From an uncultured Oscillibacter sp. (GTDB lineage: Bacteria > Bacillota_A > Clostridia > Oscillospirales > Oscillospiraceae), in contig CATOKC010000053.1 of the NCBI GenBank assembly GCA_951800675.1, positions 1 to 19,897 of the forward strand: a stretch of 19,897 bases of DNA, written 5' to 3'. The notes beneath the pieces are model-generated. The model was not told where the DNA came from and made no database searches. It was given only the letters and a program-made list of their open reading frames with translations. The first letter of the stretch is position 1. Each line of letters opens with the position of its first letter. This document shows positions 1 to 7,156 of this stretch, piece after piece. Both the position numbers and the translations under genes were made by a program.

Positions 1-34
1 CCCTCCTTCCTCCCGGATAGGCAAAGAGGCGCAC

Positions 35-60
35 CCCCGGCGGCGGGCCAGCCGCCGGGG
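35..60. repeat. Perfect 10-bp GC stem-loop upstream of the lipoprotein gene
   Basis: Arms 35-44 and 51-60 are exact reverse complements (CCCCGGCGGC / GCCGCCGGGG) around a 6-nt loop. No T-tract follows, so it is not a clear intrinsic terminator. It may be the end of an upstream transcription unit or an intercistronic mRNA hairpin. The rest of 1-143 shows only the AAAGGAG ribosome binding site at 129-135; no convincing promoter was found there. Confidence 0.6.
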
Positions 61-143
61 TACGGGCTAAGCTCCCGTTTCCGCCCCCTTGGCTATATAG
101 ATTCCAGCATCACTATTTCCCCAAAACGAAAGGAGAAGATCTG

Positions 144-1466
144 ATGAAGAAGAAACTCTTTGCGCTGCTGATGGCCCTGGTAATGGTCCTCAGCCTGGCC
201 GCCTGCGGCGGCGACAAGGGCGGCGATACCCAGGCCCCCGCCGACTCCGGCGCCTCCACCGGGACCGAGCAGCCTTCCGATGGCGGCGACGCCGCTCCCA
301 CCACCGACTTGAAGCTGGGCTATGACATGGACACCGGAGAAAACGTCTATGGCCCCTACTATGACGAGTGGAGCGACATGACCGACGAGGAGCTCTACGA
401 GATGGCCTTGAAGGAAGACACCACCATCAACGTCTACGCCACCTCCTCCAAGATGCTGAAGGAAGAGGAGCCCTTTGAGGAGATGTTCCCCGGCCTGGAC
501 CTGGTGGTCTCCGACCTGGACTCCGACGAGGTCCTGAGCAAGGCCAGGATGGAAAACGAAACCGGAAACATCACCGCCGACGTGCTCCAGACCAAGGACG
601 TCAACGGAGAAGTGTTCCACGAGTACTATGACAAGGGTGTCATCGAGCCCTTCTATCCCCGGGACATCTGCGCCCACATCCCCGAGGAGAACCTGAAGTA
701 CAGCTATCCCCTGTACTCCTCTCAGGCTTTCTGGTATTACAACACCGAAGCGTTCCCCGATGGCCAGCCCATTCACAGCTGGTGGGAGATCATCGAGAAG
801 GATGACGCCGGCAACCAGAAATTCGCCCTCTACACCAAGGAAATCGGCCAGGAGACCGCGTACCTCTCCCTGTTCGCCAGCTTCATCATCAACGCCGACG
901 AAATGGCCCAGTCCTACAAGGACACCTATGGCAAGGACCTGGAGTACACCTACGACGCCTCCAAGTTCGCCTTCGAGGTTCCCGAGAACAACGCGGGCGT
1001 TGAGTACCTGTGGCGCTTCACCCAGGCTAAGATGACTTTCATCGGCGACGGCGACGAGCTGGTGCTGGCCGTCCACAACTCCACCAAGGAGCAGCCCGCC
1101 CTGGCCCTGGCCTCCGCCGGTAAGATCGAAAACCGGGAGGAGTCCGGCTACAACATCGACTGGTGCATCAACCTCAGCCCCTACACCGCCCTGCTGAACA
1201 CCGAGGCCATGATGGTCGTCCAGGGCTGCAACAGCCCCGCTGGCGCCCGCCTCTTCATCCGTTTCGTCACCGGCGGTGCGGACTGCCAGAGCGGCGGCCT
1301 GAAGCCCTTCACCAAGGTCGGCAACTGGCCCCTGCGTGACGACTTCGTGGACGAGAAGAACCCCGCCAAGCTCAACGAGCTGGGCGCCCGGGCCAACGAC
1401 CTGGTCTCCATCTATGAGATCTATCCCGACGTGCAGGATATGTGGATGTACTGGCTGAACCAGTAA
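144..1466 (+). CDS. Lipoprotein, ABC-transporter extracellular solute-binding protein
   Basis: A 440-residue exported substrate-capture protein. The N-terminus has a lysine-rich start, a hydrophobic core and a lipobox LAAC, giving lipidated Cys21, followed by a low-complexity Gly/Asp/Thr/Ser linker to about residue 53 that tethers the domain to the membrane. The remainder resembles the two-lobed periplasmic-binding fold of the iron(III)/spermidine/putrescine group (PotD/FbpA-like); this family assignment rests on overall character, and the ligand cannot be read from sequence. AAAGGAG lies 8 nt before the ATG, which supports the start. No permease or ATPase gene follows, so the partners would have to lie upstream of the window or elsewhere. 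The lgt gene in this window encodes the enzyme type that would lipidate this protein. Lipoprotein status is secure, transporter role likely, substrate unknown. Confidence 0.88.
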   Translation: MKKKLFALLMALVMVLSLAACGGDKGGDTQAPADSGASTGTEQPSDGGDAAPTTDLKLGYDMDTGENVYGPYYDEWSDMTDEELYEMALKEDTTINVYATSSKMLKEEEPFEEMFPGLDLVVSDLDSDEVLSKARMENETGNITADVLQTKDVNGEVFHEYYDKGVIEPFYPRDICAHIPEENLKYSYPLYSSQAFWYYNTEAFPDGQPIHSWWEIIEKDDAGNQKFALYTKEIGQETAYLSLFASFIINADEMAQSYKDTYGKDLEYTYDASKFAFEVPENNAGVEYLWRFTQAKMTFIGDGDELVLAVHNSTKEQPALALASAGKIENREESGYNIDWCINLSPYTALLNTEAMMVVQGCNSPAGARLFIRFVTGGADCQSGGLKPFTKVGNWPLRDDFVDEKNPAKLNELGARANDLVSIYEIYPDVQDMWMYWLNQ

Positions 1467-1503
1467 TCCCGCTCTCTGCCATCGCCGCGTTCACAGCTTT
1501 GCT

Positions 1504-1531
1504 GGGCGGGCGGCCGGCCGGCCGCCCGCCC
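1504..1531. repeat. Perfect 28-bp GC-only palindrome
   Basis: Arms 1504-1517 and 1518-1531 are exact reverse complements with no spacer, composed only of G and C. It sits 37 nt after the lipoprotein stop codon. The sequence after it (TTCTAAG) has no proper T-run, so it is a poor intrinsic terminator by itself, although a hairpin this stable could pause polymerase or protect the upstream mRNA 3' end. Confidence 0.85.
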
Positions 1532-1540
1532 GCCTTCTAA

Positions 1541-1597
1541 GAAGCTGTATTCACAGGCGAGAAACGGCACAGGCTTCCCGCCTGTGAATACAGCTTC
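1541..1597. repeat. Perfect 19-bp inverted repeat with 19-nt spacer
   Basis: Arms 1541-1559 and 1579-1597 are exact reverse complements, beginning GAAGCTGTATTCACAGG, with a 19-nt spacer at 1560-1578. It lies 9 nt after the 28-bp palindrome and ends 17 nt before the AAGGAGG ribosome binding site of the next gene. It could be a long mRNA hairpin, a regulator-binding dyad or the remnant of a small mobile repeat. No T-tract follows on the plus strand. Confidence 0.88.
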
Positions 1598-1627
1598 CAT
1601 GTTTCAAGGCTTTTAAGGAGGAACCCT

Positions 1628-2167
1628 ATGGCAAATCCCATCCGGCAAAAAGAGATCGACGAGCGGGTCGGCAAGTTCGCGGACAAATTCTGGGGCGCGT
1701 TCCAGATGACGGAAAACGGCAGGGTAAAGAGCACCATCCTGCTCTACTCCTTCTGCCTCTGCTGGGTGCTGCTGGCCGTTTACGGCGGCTGCTTCGCCCT
1801 GCTCAACCCCTGGCTGGACGGCCTTTTGAGCGGGTCGGCGCTTCCCGTCTGGCTCATCAGCCTGGTGGAAGCCCTGGCGCCCGCGGCGGCGGGGACGGCG
1901 GCGGCCTCTCTGGTCTGGCTGCTGCCCGGCGACAAGCGTTTGCTCCCCGCCGGCTATCTCTGGCTGACGCTGCTGATGCTGGCCTGTTTGATCGGGCTCA
2001 TAATGCTCATGGGCTGGGAAAACGCCGGGCTGGTCCTCCAATTCTTCGGGATGTTTGTGCTGGCCCCTCTGGCGCTGGGCCTGGGCTCATCCCTCCTGGC
2101 ATATTATCTATACTGGAAAAAAAGGCCCCCTGCCGGAGACCCGGCAAGGCCTTGGAAAAGGCAGTGA
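1628..2167 (+). CDS. Small multi-pass membrane protein, unknown function
   Basis: A 179-residue protein not recognised as a named family. The first 35 residues are charged and probably cytoplasmic. Four hydrophobic stretches follow, at roughly residues 37-60, 75-98, 106-128 and 134-160, the second rich in Ala, and the C-terminus is a short basic tail. AAGGAGG lies 6 nt before the ATG, which fixes the start. The downstream HAD gene begins 6 nt after the stop, suggesting co-transcription. The last 45 bases of the gene hold a stem-loop (arms 2131-2136 and 2141-2146, flanked by GGCC pairs). No catalytic motif was seen; a transporter-accessory or envelope role would be a guess. Confidence 0.75.
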   Translation: MANPIRQKEIDERVGKFADKFWGAFQMTENGRVKSTILLYSFCLCWVLLAVYGGCFALLNPWLDGLLSGSALPVWLISLVEALAPAAAGTAAASLVWLLPGDKRLLPAGYLWLTLLMLACLIGLIMLMGWENAGLVLQFFGMFVLAPLALGLGSSLLAYYLYWKKRPPAGDPARPWKRQ

Positions 2168-2173
2168 GAATTT

Positions 2174-2923
2174 ATGATTGATACCGTATTGTTTGACATG
2201 GGCGGGACTCTGGAGGATATCTTCATCGACGAGGCCAGCAAAAAAGCCTCCGCCGAGGGCGTTCTCCGCATCCTGGCGGACCACGGCCATCCCCTGTCCC
2301 TGGACATCCCTGCCGCCATCCAGGCCTTTGCCGACGGCTGGGACCGCTACGCCGCCTACCGGGGCCCCACGAACCGGGAGCTCAAGCCCGAGGAGATTTG
2401 GGGCAACTATGTCCTGACGGAGCTGGGCCTGGACTTCGACACCGTGAAGCCTTTCTCCGAGGAGCTGGCCCACATGTGGGAGGTCACCCACTACCACCGT
2501 GCGCTCCGCCCCAAGGTAAAGGAAATGCTGGAGGGTTTGAAGGGCCTGGGCATGAAGCTGGGCGTCATCAGCAACACCGCCGCCCTCTACCAGGTCTTCC
2601 GCACGCTGGAGGAGTACGGCATCCGGGATTACTTCCAGGACGTGACCCTGTCCTCCGTCACCGGCTACCGCAAGCCGGACCCCAACATCTTCCTGGTCTC
2701 CCTGAATCAGGTCCGCTCGGACCCCAAGACCTGCGCCTACGTGGGCGACACCTACTCCCGGGACGTCATCGGCCCCCAGAATCTGGGCTTTGGGGCTACC
2801 TTCCACATCCATTCCTTCCTGACCCAGTCCCGGGACGGCAACGTCCCCAAGGACGTCCGGGCTACCTATACTATTCAGGACATTTACGAGGTTTACACCA
2901 TCTTGAAAGAGCAAGCGTGCTGA
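2174..2923 (+). CDS. HAD-superfamily hydrolase
   Basis: A 249-residue soluble protein with all four haloacid-dehalogenase signatures. Motif I is FDMGGT with nucleophile Asp8, motif II is SNT at 133-135, motif III is KPDP with Lys167, and motif IV is GDTYSRD with Asp192 and Asp197. Residues about 15-110 form the helical cap expected of a C1-type HAD. The residue two after the nucleophile is Gly10, where typical HAD phosphatases carry the general acid/base Asp, so plain phosphatase activity should not be assumed. The ribosome binding site before this ATG is weak, and the start lies 6 nt after the preceding stop, which points to translational coupling. The substrate cannot be predicted. Confidence 0.88.
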   Translation: MIDTVLFDMGGTLEDIFIDEASKKASAEGVLRILADHGHPLSLDIPAAIQAFADGWDRYAAYRGPTNRELKPEEIWGNYVLTELGLDFDTVKPFSEELAHMWEVTHYHRALRPKVKEMLEGLKGLGMKLGVISNTAALYQVFRTLEEYGIRDYFQDVTLSSVTGYRKPDPNIFLVSLNQVRSDPKTCAYVGDTYSRDVIGPQNLGFGATFHIHSFLTQSRDGNVPKDVRATYTIQDIYEVYTILKEQAC

Positions 2924-2936
2924 AAGGCGGCGGAGT

Positions 2937-3296
2937 ATGTATACGTTCAATCATTTCAATTTTAACGTTACCGACCTGGAGCGCTCCCTAACGTTCTACA
3001 AAGAGGCCCTGGGCCTGTCCCCGGTCCGCCGGAAGGAGGCGGAGGACGGCAGTTTTGTCATCGTCTTCCTGGGAGACCGGAAGACCACCTTCCGCCTGGA
3101 GCTGACCTGGCTGCGGGACCATCCCCAGAAGTATGACCTGGGGGAATGCGAGTTCCACCTGGCCCTCAAGGCCCCCGACTACGAGGCGGCCTATGCCAAG
3201 CACAAGGAGATGGGCTGCGTCTGCTTTGAGAATCCCGCCATGGGCATTTACTTCATCACCGACCCGGACGGGTATTGGATTGAGATCATCCCGTGA
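2937..3296 (+). CDS. VOC-superfamily protein, glyoxalase I-like
   Basis: A 119-residue protein, the usual size for a two-module vicinal-oxygen-chelate domain. Candidate metal ligands sit at the positions expected for bacterial glyoxalase I: His6 (FNHFNF), Glu55 (RLEL), His74 (EFHL) and Glu116 (YWIEI). The C-terminal motif ITDPDGYWIEII is characteristic. The family includes lactoylglutathione lyases, dioxygenases and antibiotic-binding proteins; the ligand pattern favours a glyoxalase-type metalloenzyme, but clostridia generally lack glutathione, so the thiol partner is uncertain. The gene starts 13 nt after the HAD stop and is the last gene before a strong terminator, so it is probably the end of the same transcript. 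Confidence 0.85.
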   Translation: MYTFNHFNFNVTDLERSLTFYKEALGLSPVRRKEAEDGSFVIVFLGDRKTTFRLELTWLRDHPQKYDLGECEFHLALKAPDYEAAYAKHKEMGCVCFENPAMGIYFITDPDGYWIEIIP

Positions 3297-3306
3297 CAGC
3301 GGCAAA

Positions 3307-3336
3307 CCACCGGCTCAAAAGAGCCGGTGGTTTTTT
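3307..3336 (+). terminator. Rho-independent terminator between convergent genes
   Basis: A perfect 10-bp stem (CCACCGGCTC, loop AAAA, GAGCCGGTGG) is followed by six T's at 3331-3336. It begins 10 nt after the VOC stop codon. The A's before the stem give a shorter T-tract on the minus strand, so it may also help end the converging arc transcript, whose last stop codon is at 3342-3340. Confidence 0.92.
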
Positions 3337-3339
3337 CGC

Positions 3340-4728
3340 TCAGCCCAGCGCCACGCCTGCGATCAAAAATACCAGAGTCAGCAAAAAGAAATACAAAATC
3401 AGCTTCCAGACATACTTCACCCATTTGTCATAGGGCACGTGCCCCAGGGCCAGGGCCCCCATCACCACCGCCGCCGTGGGGGTGATGATGTTCACCAGGC
3501 CGGAGGCGGACTGGAAGGCCGTCACCACCAGGTCGCCTCCCACCCCCGCGAAGCGGCCCAGGGGGGCCATGACGGGCACCGACAGCGTGGCCAGGCCGGA
3601 AGAAGAGGGAATCAGCACCGTCAAGGGCAGGTACAGCAGGTACACCAACAGCACGAAGCTGACGGGCCCCGCCCCGGAGAGGGCCTGCTCTCCCCAGTGG
3701 AGGATGGTGCCGGTGATCTGCCCGTCGTTCATCAGCACGGTAATGCCCCGGCTGATGCCGATGATCAGGGCCACCCCCAGCAAATCCGCGCAGCCCGCCA
3801 CGTAGGTTTCGGCAATGGCCTCCTCGCCCATGCGGTCGATGAGGCCGATGATCACGCCGCTGACCAGGAACAGGGCGCTGAGCTCCGGGAACCACCAGCC
3901 CAGCACCGGCAGGGGCAGGCCCATCTCGTCAAAGGGAATGACGCCGTAAATCATAATCAGGAAGGTCAGGGTGAAGATGGCCATGATGACCTTCCGCTTG
4001 GGCGTAAACTCCACCGTCTCTTCCATGTTGGCCTGGATCTTCCCCGCGCCCACGCCCACCACGGACCGGGCGGGGTCCCGCTTCACCCGGGCGGCGTAGG
4101 CCATGACGAACCAAATCGCCGCCCCCTCAAAGACCACCCACTGGATAGCCCGGAGGAGGATGCCGTCCCCCAGGGACACCCCGGCGAAGCCCGCCGCGAT
4201 GCCCGTGGCAAAGGGGTTCACCGTGGAGCTGATGATACCCGCCCCGGCTCCCAGGAGGATGACGGAGATACCCACCACCGCGTCATAGCCCGCCGCCAGA
4301 AAGACGGGAATCAGCAGGGGATAGAAGGCCATGGTCTCCTCCCACATGCCGTAGGTGGTGCCCCCCAGGCCAAAGGCGATCATCAAAATGGGGATCAGCC
4401 ATTTCTCTCTTCCCCCCAGGCGCTGAATGATCCGGCCCACGCCGGCGTCCACCGCCCCGGTTCTCATGACCACGCCCAGGAAGCCGCCCACCATCAAAAT
4501 GAAGACGCACACGTCCACCGCGTCGTAAAACCCGGCGAAAGCGGCCTTCAGCACCGCCCCGGCCCCCTGGGGGCTCTGGGCCACGGCGTGATAGGTCCCG
4601 GCTACCGGGGCCTCGTTCACGTACTGGTAGGCCCCCGCCGGGACCAGCCAGGTACACAGGGCCACCAGGATGATAAGCAGAAACAAAATGGTGTATGCCG
4701 TCGGCATACGGAATCTCGCTCGTTCCAA
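3340..4728 (-). CDS. YfcC-family basic amino acid/C4-dicarboxylate-type permease (probable arginine-ornithine exchanger)
   Basis: A polytopic inner-membrane protein of 462 residues with roughly 11-13 hydrophobic segments. Family hallmarks are the N-terminal FRMPTAYTILF before the first membrane helix, LVPAGAY just after it, and the GISVILLGAGAG...STVNPFATGIAAGFAG loop. I place the start at TTG 4728, not at the far-upstream ATG at 4878, which overlaps arcB. The sequence GGGGGAG lies about 6 nt upstream of the TTG, and the resulting N-terminus matches YfcC proteins. The first ATG downstream (4707) would cut off the conserved start. The gene begins 14 nt after the arcB stop, so it is in the arc operon, where an arginine-in/ornithine-out antiporter (ArcD role) is expected. 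The substrate is inferred from context; YfcC proteins may carry other substrates. Confidence 0.85.
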   Translation of the reverse strand: MERARFRMPTAYTILFLLIILVALCTWLVPAGAYQYVNEAPVAGTYHAVAQSPQGAGAVLKAAFAGFYDAVDVCVFILMVGGFLGVVMRTGAVDAGVGRIIQRLGGREKWLIPILMIAFGLGGTTYGMWEETMAFYPLLIPVFLAAGYDAVVGISVILLGAGAGIISSTVNPFATGIAAGFAGVSLGDGILLRAIQWVVFEGAAIWFVMAYAARVKRDPARSVVGVGAGKIQANMEETVEFTPKRKVIMAIFTLTFLIMIYGVIPFDEMGLPLPVLGWWFPELSALFLVSGVIIGLIDRMGEEAIAETYVAGCADLLGVALIIGISRGITVLMNDGQITGTILHWGEQALSGAGPVSFVLLVYLLYLPLTVLIPSSSGLATLSVPVMAPLGRFAGVGGDLVVTAFQSASGLVNIITPTAAVVMGALALGHVPYDKWVKYVWKLILYFFLLTLVFLIAGVALG

Positions 4729-4742
4729 AGGGATCTCCCCCT

Positions 4743-5741
4743 TTATTTTCCGATGGTGGCCACCAGGACGGCCTTGATGGAGTGCATCCGGTTTTCGGCC
4801 TCGTCGAAGACCACGCTGTGGCGGCCCCGGAAGACCTCGTCGGTGACCTCCCGGATGTCCACGCCCTTGTCCTTCCACTCCTTGGCAAGCTTCGTCTCAA
4901 AGTCGTGGAAAGAGGGCAGGCAGTGCATATAGAGCACGTCCGGGTTCCCCGTGGCCTTCATGGTCTCCTCCGTCACCCGGAAGGGGGAGAGCAGCTCCGC
5001 CCGCTTGGGGATCAGCTCCTCCTCGCCCATAGAGGCCCAGATGTCGCCGTAGATCATGTCGGCGTCCTTGAGGGAGCCCATGTCGTCGGTGATCTCAATG
5101 AGGCCGCCGTTTTGCCTAGCCTCGGCGAAGACCCGCTTCACCAGCTCCTGGTCCATCTGCTTGGCCAGCTCCTGGGGCCCCAGGCCCACGAAGTGCATGC
5201 CCATTTTGGCCGCGCCGATCATCCAGGCGTAGCACATGTTGTTCCGCACGTCGCCGGGGAATACCACCTTCATCTTGTTCAGGGGCTTGGCGCAGCGCTC
5301 TTCCAGGGTCATCATGTCGGCGAGGATCTGGGTGGGGTGGTCCCAGTCGGTGAGGCCGTTCCACACGGGAACGCCGGACCATTTCGCCAGGTCCTCCACC
5401 ACCTGCTGGGCATAGCCGCGGTACTCGATGCCGTCGAAGAAGCGGCCCAGCACTTTGGCGGAATCCTCCAGGGACTCCTTCTTGCCCATCTGGGAACTGC
5501 CCGCGTCCAGGTAGGTGACATGGGCGCCCTCCTGGGTGGCGGCAACCTCAAAAGAGCACCGGGTCCGGGTGGAGGTCTTTTCGAAGAGCAGCACGATGTG
5601 CTTGCCCTTCAGGGCGGGCTCACAGACGCCGGCGCGGCGCTTGGCCTTCAGGTCGTGGCCCAGGTCCAAAAGATAGCGGATTTCGCCGGGGGTGAAATCC
5701 TCCAGGGTTAAAAAGCTGCGGCCTTTTAAATTCAATGCCAT
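4743..5741 (-). CDS. arcB: Ornithine carbamoyltransferase (catabolic type by context)
   Basis: A 332-residue cytosolic enzyme that interconverts citrulline + phosphate with ornithine + carbamoyl phosphate. The carbamoyl-phosphate loop STRTR is at 57-61, DHPTQ follows in the middle of the chain, and the ornithine-binding HCLPSFHD motif lies near residues 271-278. The length is typical. Its position directly after arginine deiminase argues for catabolic use, phosphorolysing citrulline to give carbamoyl phosphate for ATP synthesis. The start ATG is preceded by AAGGAAGG. The 71-nt gap to arcA contains a strong inverted repeat (5763-5812) that the mRNA would fold just upstream of this ribosome binding site. 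The usual next enzyme, carbamate kinase, is not encoded here. Confidence 0.95.
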   Translation of the reverse strand: MALNLKGRSFLTLEDFTPGEIRYLLDLGHDLKAKRRAGVCEPALKGKHIVLLFEKTSTRTRCSFEVAATQEGAHVTYLDAGSSQMGKKESLEDSAKVLGRFFDGIEYRGYAQQVVEDLAKWSGVPVWNGLTDWDHPTQILADMMTLEERCAKPLNKMKVVFPGDVRNNMCYAWMIGAAKMGMHFVGLGPQELAKQMDQELVKRVFAEARQNGGLIEITDDMGSLKDADMIYGDIWASMGEEELIPKRAELLSPFRVTEETMKATGNPDVLYMHCLPSFHDFETKLAKEWKDKGVDIREVTDEVFRGRHSVVFDEAENRMHSIKAVLVATIGK

Positions 5742-5762
5742 GTTGTGTTACCTTCCTTTTCT

Positions 5763-5812
5763 GGTTCCCCCTGAAAAGGGGGGATTGTACTCGCCCTTCG
5801 GGCGGGGGAACC
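5763..5812. repeat. Inverted-repeat element between arcA and arcB with competing hairpins
   Basis: Outer arms 5763-5771 (GGTTCCCCC) and 5804-5812 (GGGGGAACC) are exact reverse complements. Inside lies CGCCC-TTC-GGGCG. An alternative hairpin, CCCCC at 5767-5771 with GGGGG at 5778-5782, would compete for the left outer arm. The part 5780-5807 matches 16811-16838 at 26 of 28 positions, so it is a copy of a dispersed palindromic repeat. In the arc mRNA it lies between the arcA stop and the arcB ribosome binding site. Confidence 0.8.
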
Positions 5813-7039
5813 TTACGGGTCCTCCCGCCAGAGCGGCATGCTCATGCACCGGGGCCCGCCGCGCCCGCGGCTCAGCTCCGCGCTGGGAATGGTGTGCACC
5901 TTAATCCCCGCCTCCTCCAGGGAGCGGTTCGTCACGTAGTTCCGAGAATACACCACCACCTCGCCGGGGGCGATGGCCAGGGTGTTGCTTCCGTCGTTCC
6001 ACTGCTCCCGGGCCGCGTCCACCTCGCTGCCCCGGCCACATTCAATGAGGGTCACATGATCCAGCCCCAGGTGCTCCTTGAGGATGTCCTCCAAACGGCC
6101 GTCCTCCTGGGTGATCTTCATCTTTTTGTTCTCGTCCAGCTCCATGACAAACACCGTAATGCTGGAAAGGATGTTGGGATGCACCGTGAACTTGTCCCGG
6201 TCCACCATGGTAAACACCGTGTCCAGGTGCATGAAGGACCGGCTCTTGGGGATGTTGAAGGCCAGAAGCTTCTTAAAGCTCGTCCGGCTGTAGGTCAGCA
6301 CCGCCTCCGCCAGGGTGTCGATAGAGTCCCCCTTGGTCCGCTGGGAGATGCCCACCCCCAGCACCTGGGGGCTGAGAATTAAAATATCCCCGCCCTCCAG
6401 AGAGGAGGTCTCGCCCCGGTCGTACCACCGGGGGGCGTGCATATACTCCGGGTTGTGCTCGAAGATAAATTTGCCGAAGAGGGTTTCCCGGTTTCTCGTC
6501 TCCGTCAGCATCTTGTGGATGGACACGCCGGTGCCGATGGTGGCGAAGGGGTCCCGGGTAAAATAGAGGTTTGGCATGGGGTCCACCACGAAGGGATACC
6601 CGTCCCCGGCTGCGGATAAGAGGTCCGCCAGCTTCTCGCTCTCGCCCTGGAGCTGGCTTTTCCGCACGCCGGCCATCATAGTGGAGACCATCTGCTTGTC
6701 CGGCATCTTCCCCAGGTACTCCCCCAGGAGCACCCGGCTCCGCTGGTCCTTGACGCCGGCCTCGTCCAGGAACTGCATCACCAGCTCCTTGCGGACCTCG
6801 TCGCTGGTAATGGAATTCACCACCAGGTCCGTGAGGTAAACCACTTCCACGCCCTGCTGGCGCAGGCACTCGGCAAAGGCGTCGTGCTCCTTCTGGGCCT
6901 CCCGGAGATAGGGGATGTCGTCGAACAAAAGCCGCTCCAGATACTCCGGCATCAGGTTTTCCAACTCCTGGCCCGGGCGGTGGAGCAGGACCTTTTTCAG
7001 CCGCCCGATCTCGGAGGTGTTGTGGATTCCCGTTTCCAA
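5813..7039 (-). CDS. arcA: Arginine deiminase
   Basis: A 408-residue cytosolic hydrolase that converts arginine to citrulline and ammonia, the first step of the arginine deiminase pathway. The start of the protein contains the conserved [16 protein letters not shown] stretch. The guanidino-modifying catalytic set is visible: Asp163 (FTRDP), Glu215 and Asp218 (EGGD), His271 and Asp273 (MHLD), and nucleophile Cys398 in [12 protein letters not shown]. Length is standard. The start is TTG at 7039, with AAAGGAG 9 nt upstream, and no ATG is placed better. It is the first gene of arcA-arcB-permease and is separated from spoIIP by a terminator, so it should have its own promoter in 7040-7125, but I could not identify a convincing one. 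Ammonia release and ATP yield make the pathway useful for acid tolerance and energy. Confidence 0.97.
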   Translation of the reverse strand: METGIHNTSEIGRLKKVLLHRPGQELENLMPEYLERLLFDDIPYLREAQKEHDAFAECLRQQGVEVVYLTDLVVNSITSDEVRKELVMQFLDEAGVKDQRSRVLLGEYLGKMPDKQMVSTMMAGVRKSQLQGESEKLADLLSAAGDGYPFVVDPMPNLYFTRDPFATIGTGVSIHKMLTETRNRETLFGKFIFEHNPEYMHAPRWYDRGETSSLEGGDILILSPQVLGVGISQRTKGDSIDTLAEAVLTYSRTSFKKLLAFNIPKSRSFMHLDTVFTMVDRDKFTVHPNILSSITVFVMELDENKKMKITQEDGRLEDILKEHLGLDHVTLIECGRGSEVDAAREQWNDGSNTLAIAPGEVVVYSRNYVTNRSLEEAGIKVHTIPSAELSRGRGGPRCMSMPLWREDP

Positions 7040-7125
7040 ATGGGCTCACTCCTTTTGCGTTCAAATCGTTGGGTGGTTTTAGGGTCCCTGATTTCGGCGG
7101 TTTCATGCGCGGCGGAAAAATTTAC

Positions 7126-7156
7126 AAAAAGAGGCGGCCTCTTACGAAGCCGCCTC
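7126..7156 (-). terminator. spoIIP terminator enclosing its own stop codon
   Basis: On the minus strand, arm GAGGCGGC (7156-7149) and arm GCCGCCTC (7138-7131) form an 8-bp stem followed by five T's (7130-7126). The spoIIP stop codon TAA (7144-7142) lies in the loop. This isolates spoIIP transcription from arcA downstream. Confidence 0.85.

Noticed and set aside
1..143. Promoter around TATATA in the first 110 bases
   Set aside because: No -35 element at a suitable distance; the upstream part is GC-rich hairpin. The lipoprotein may be transcribed from further upstream.
4707..4878. ATG 4878 as the start of the arc permease
   Set aside because: It would overlap about 130 bases of arcB in another frame and add a non-family N-terminus. 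TTG 4728 has a ribosome binding site at the right distance and the expected protein start.
3133..4932. 599-codon open frame on the plus strand opposite the arc permease and arcB
   Set aside because: It is the antisense shadow of GC-rich coding sequence: rich in His, Gln, Gly and Pro with no domain, and it crosses the terminator at 3307-3336 and two clearly real minus-strand genes.
7040..7125. ArgR box or promoter before arcA
   Set aside because: I looked for a TATAAT-like -10 and for paired ArgR-type half-sites and found only weak AT stretches that would match by chance.
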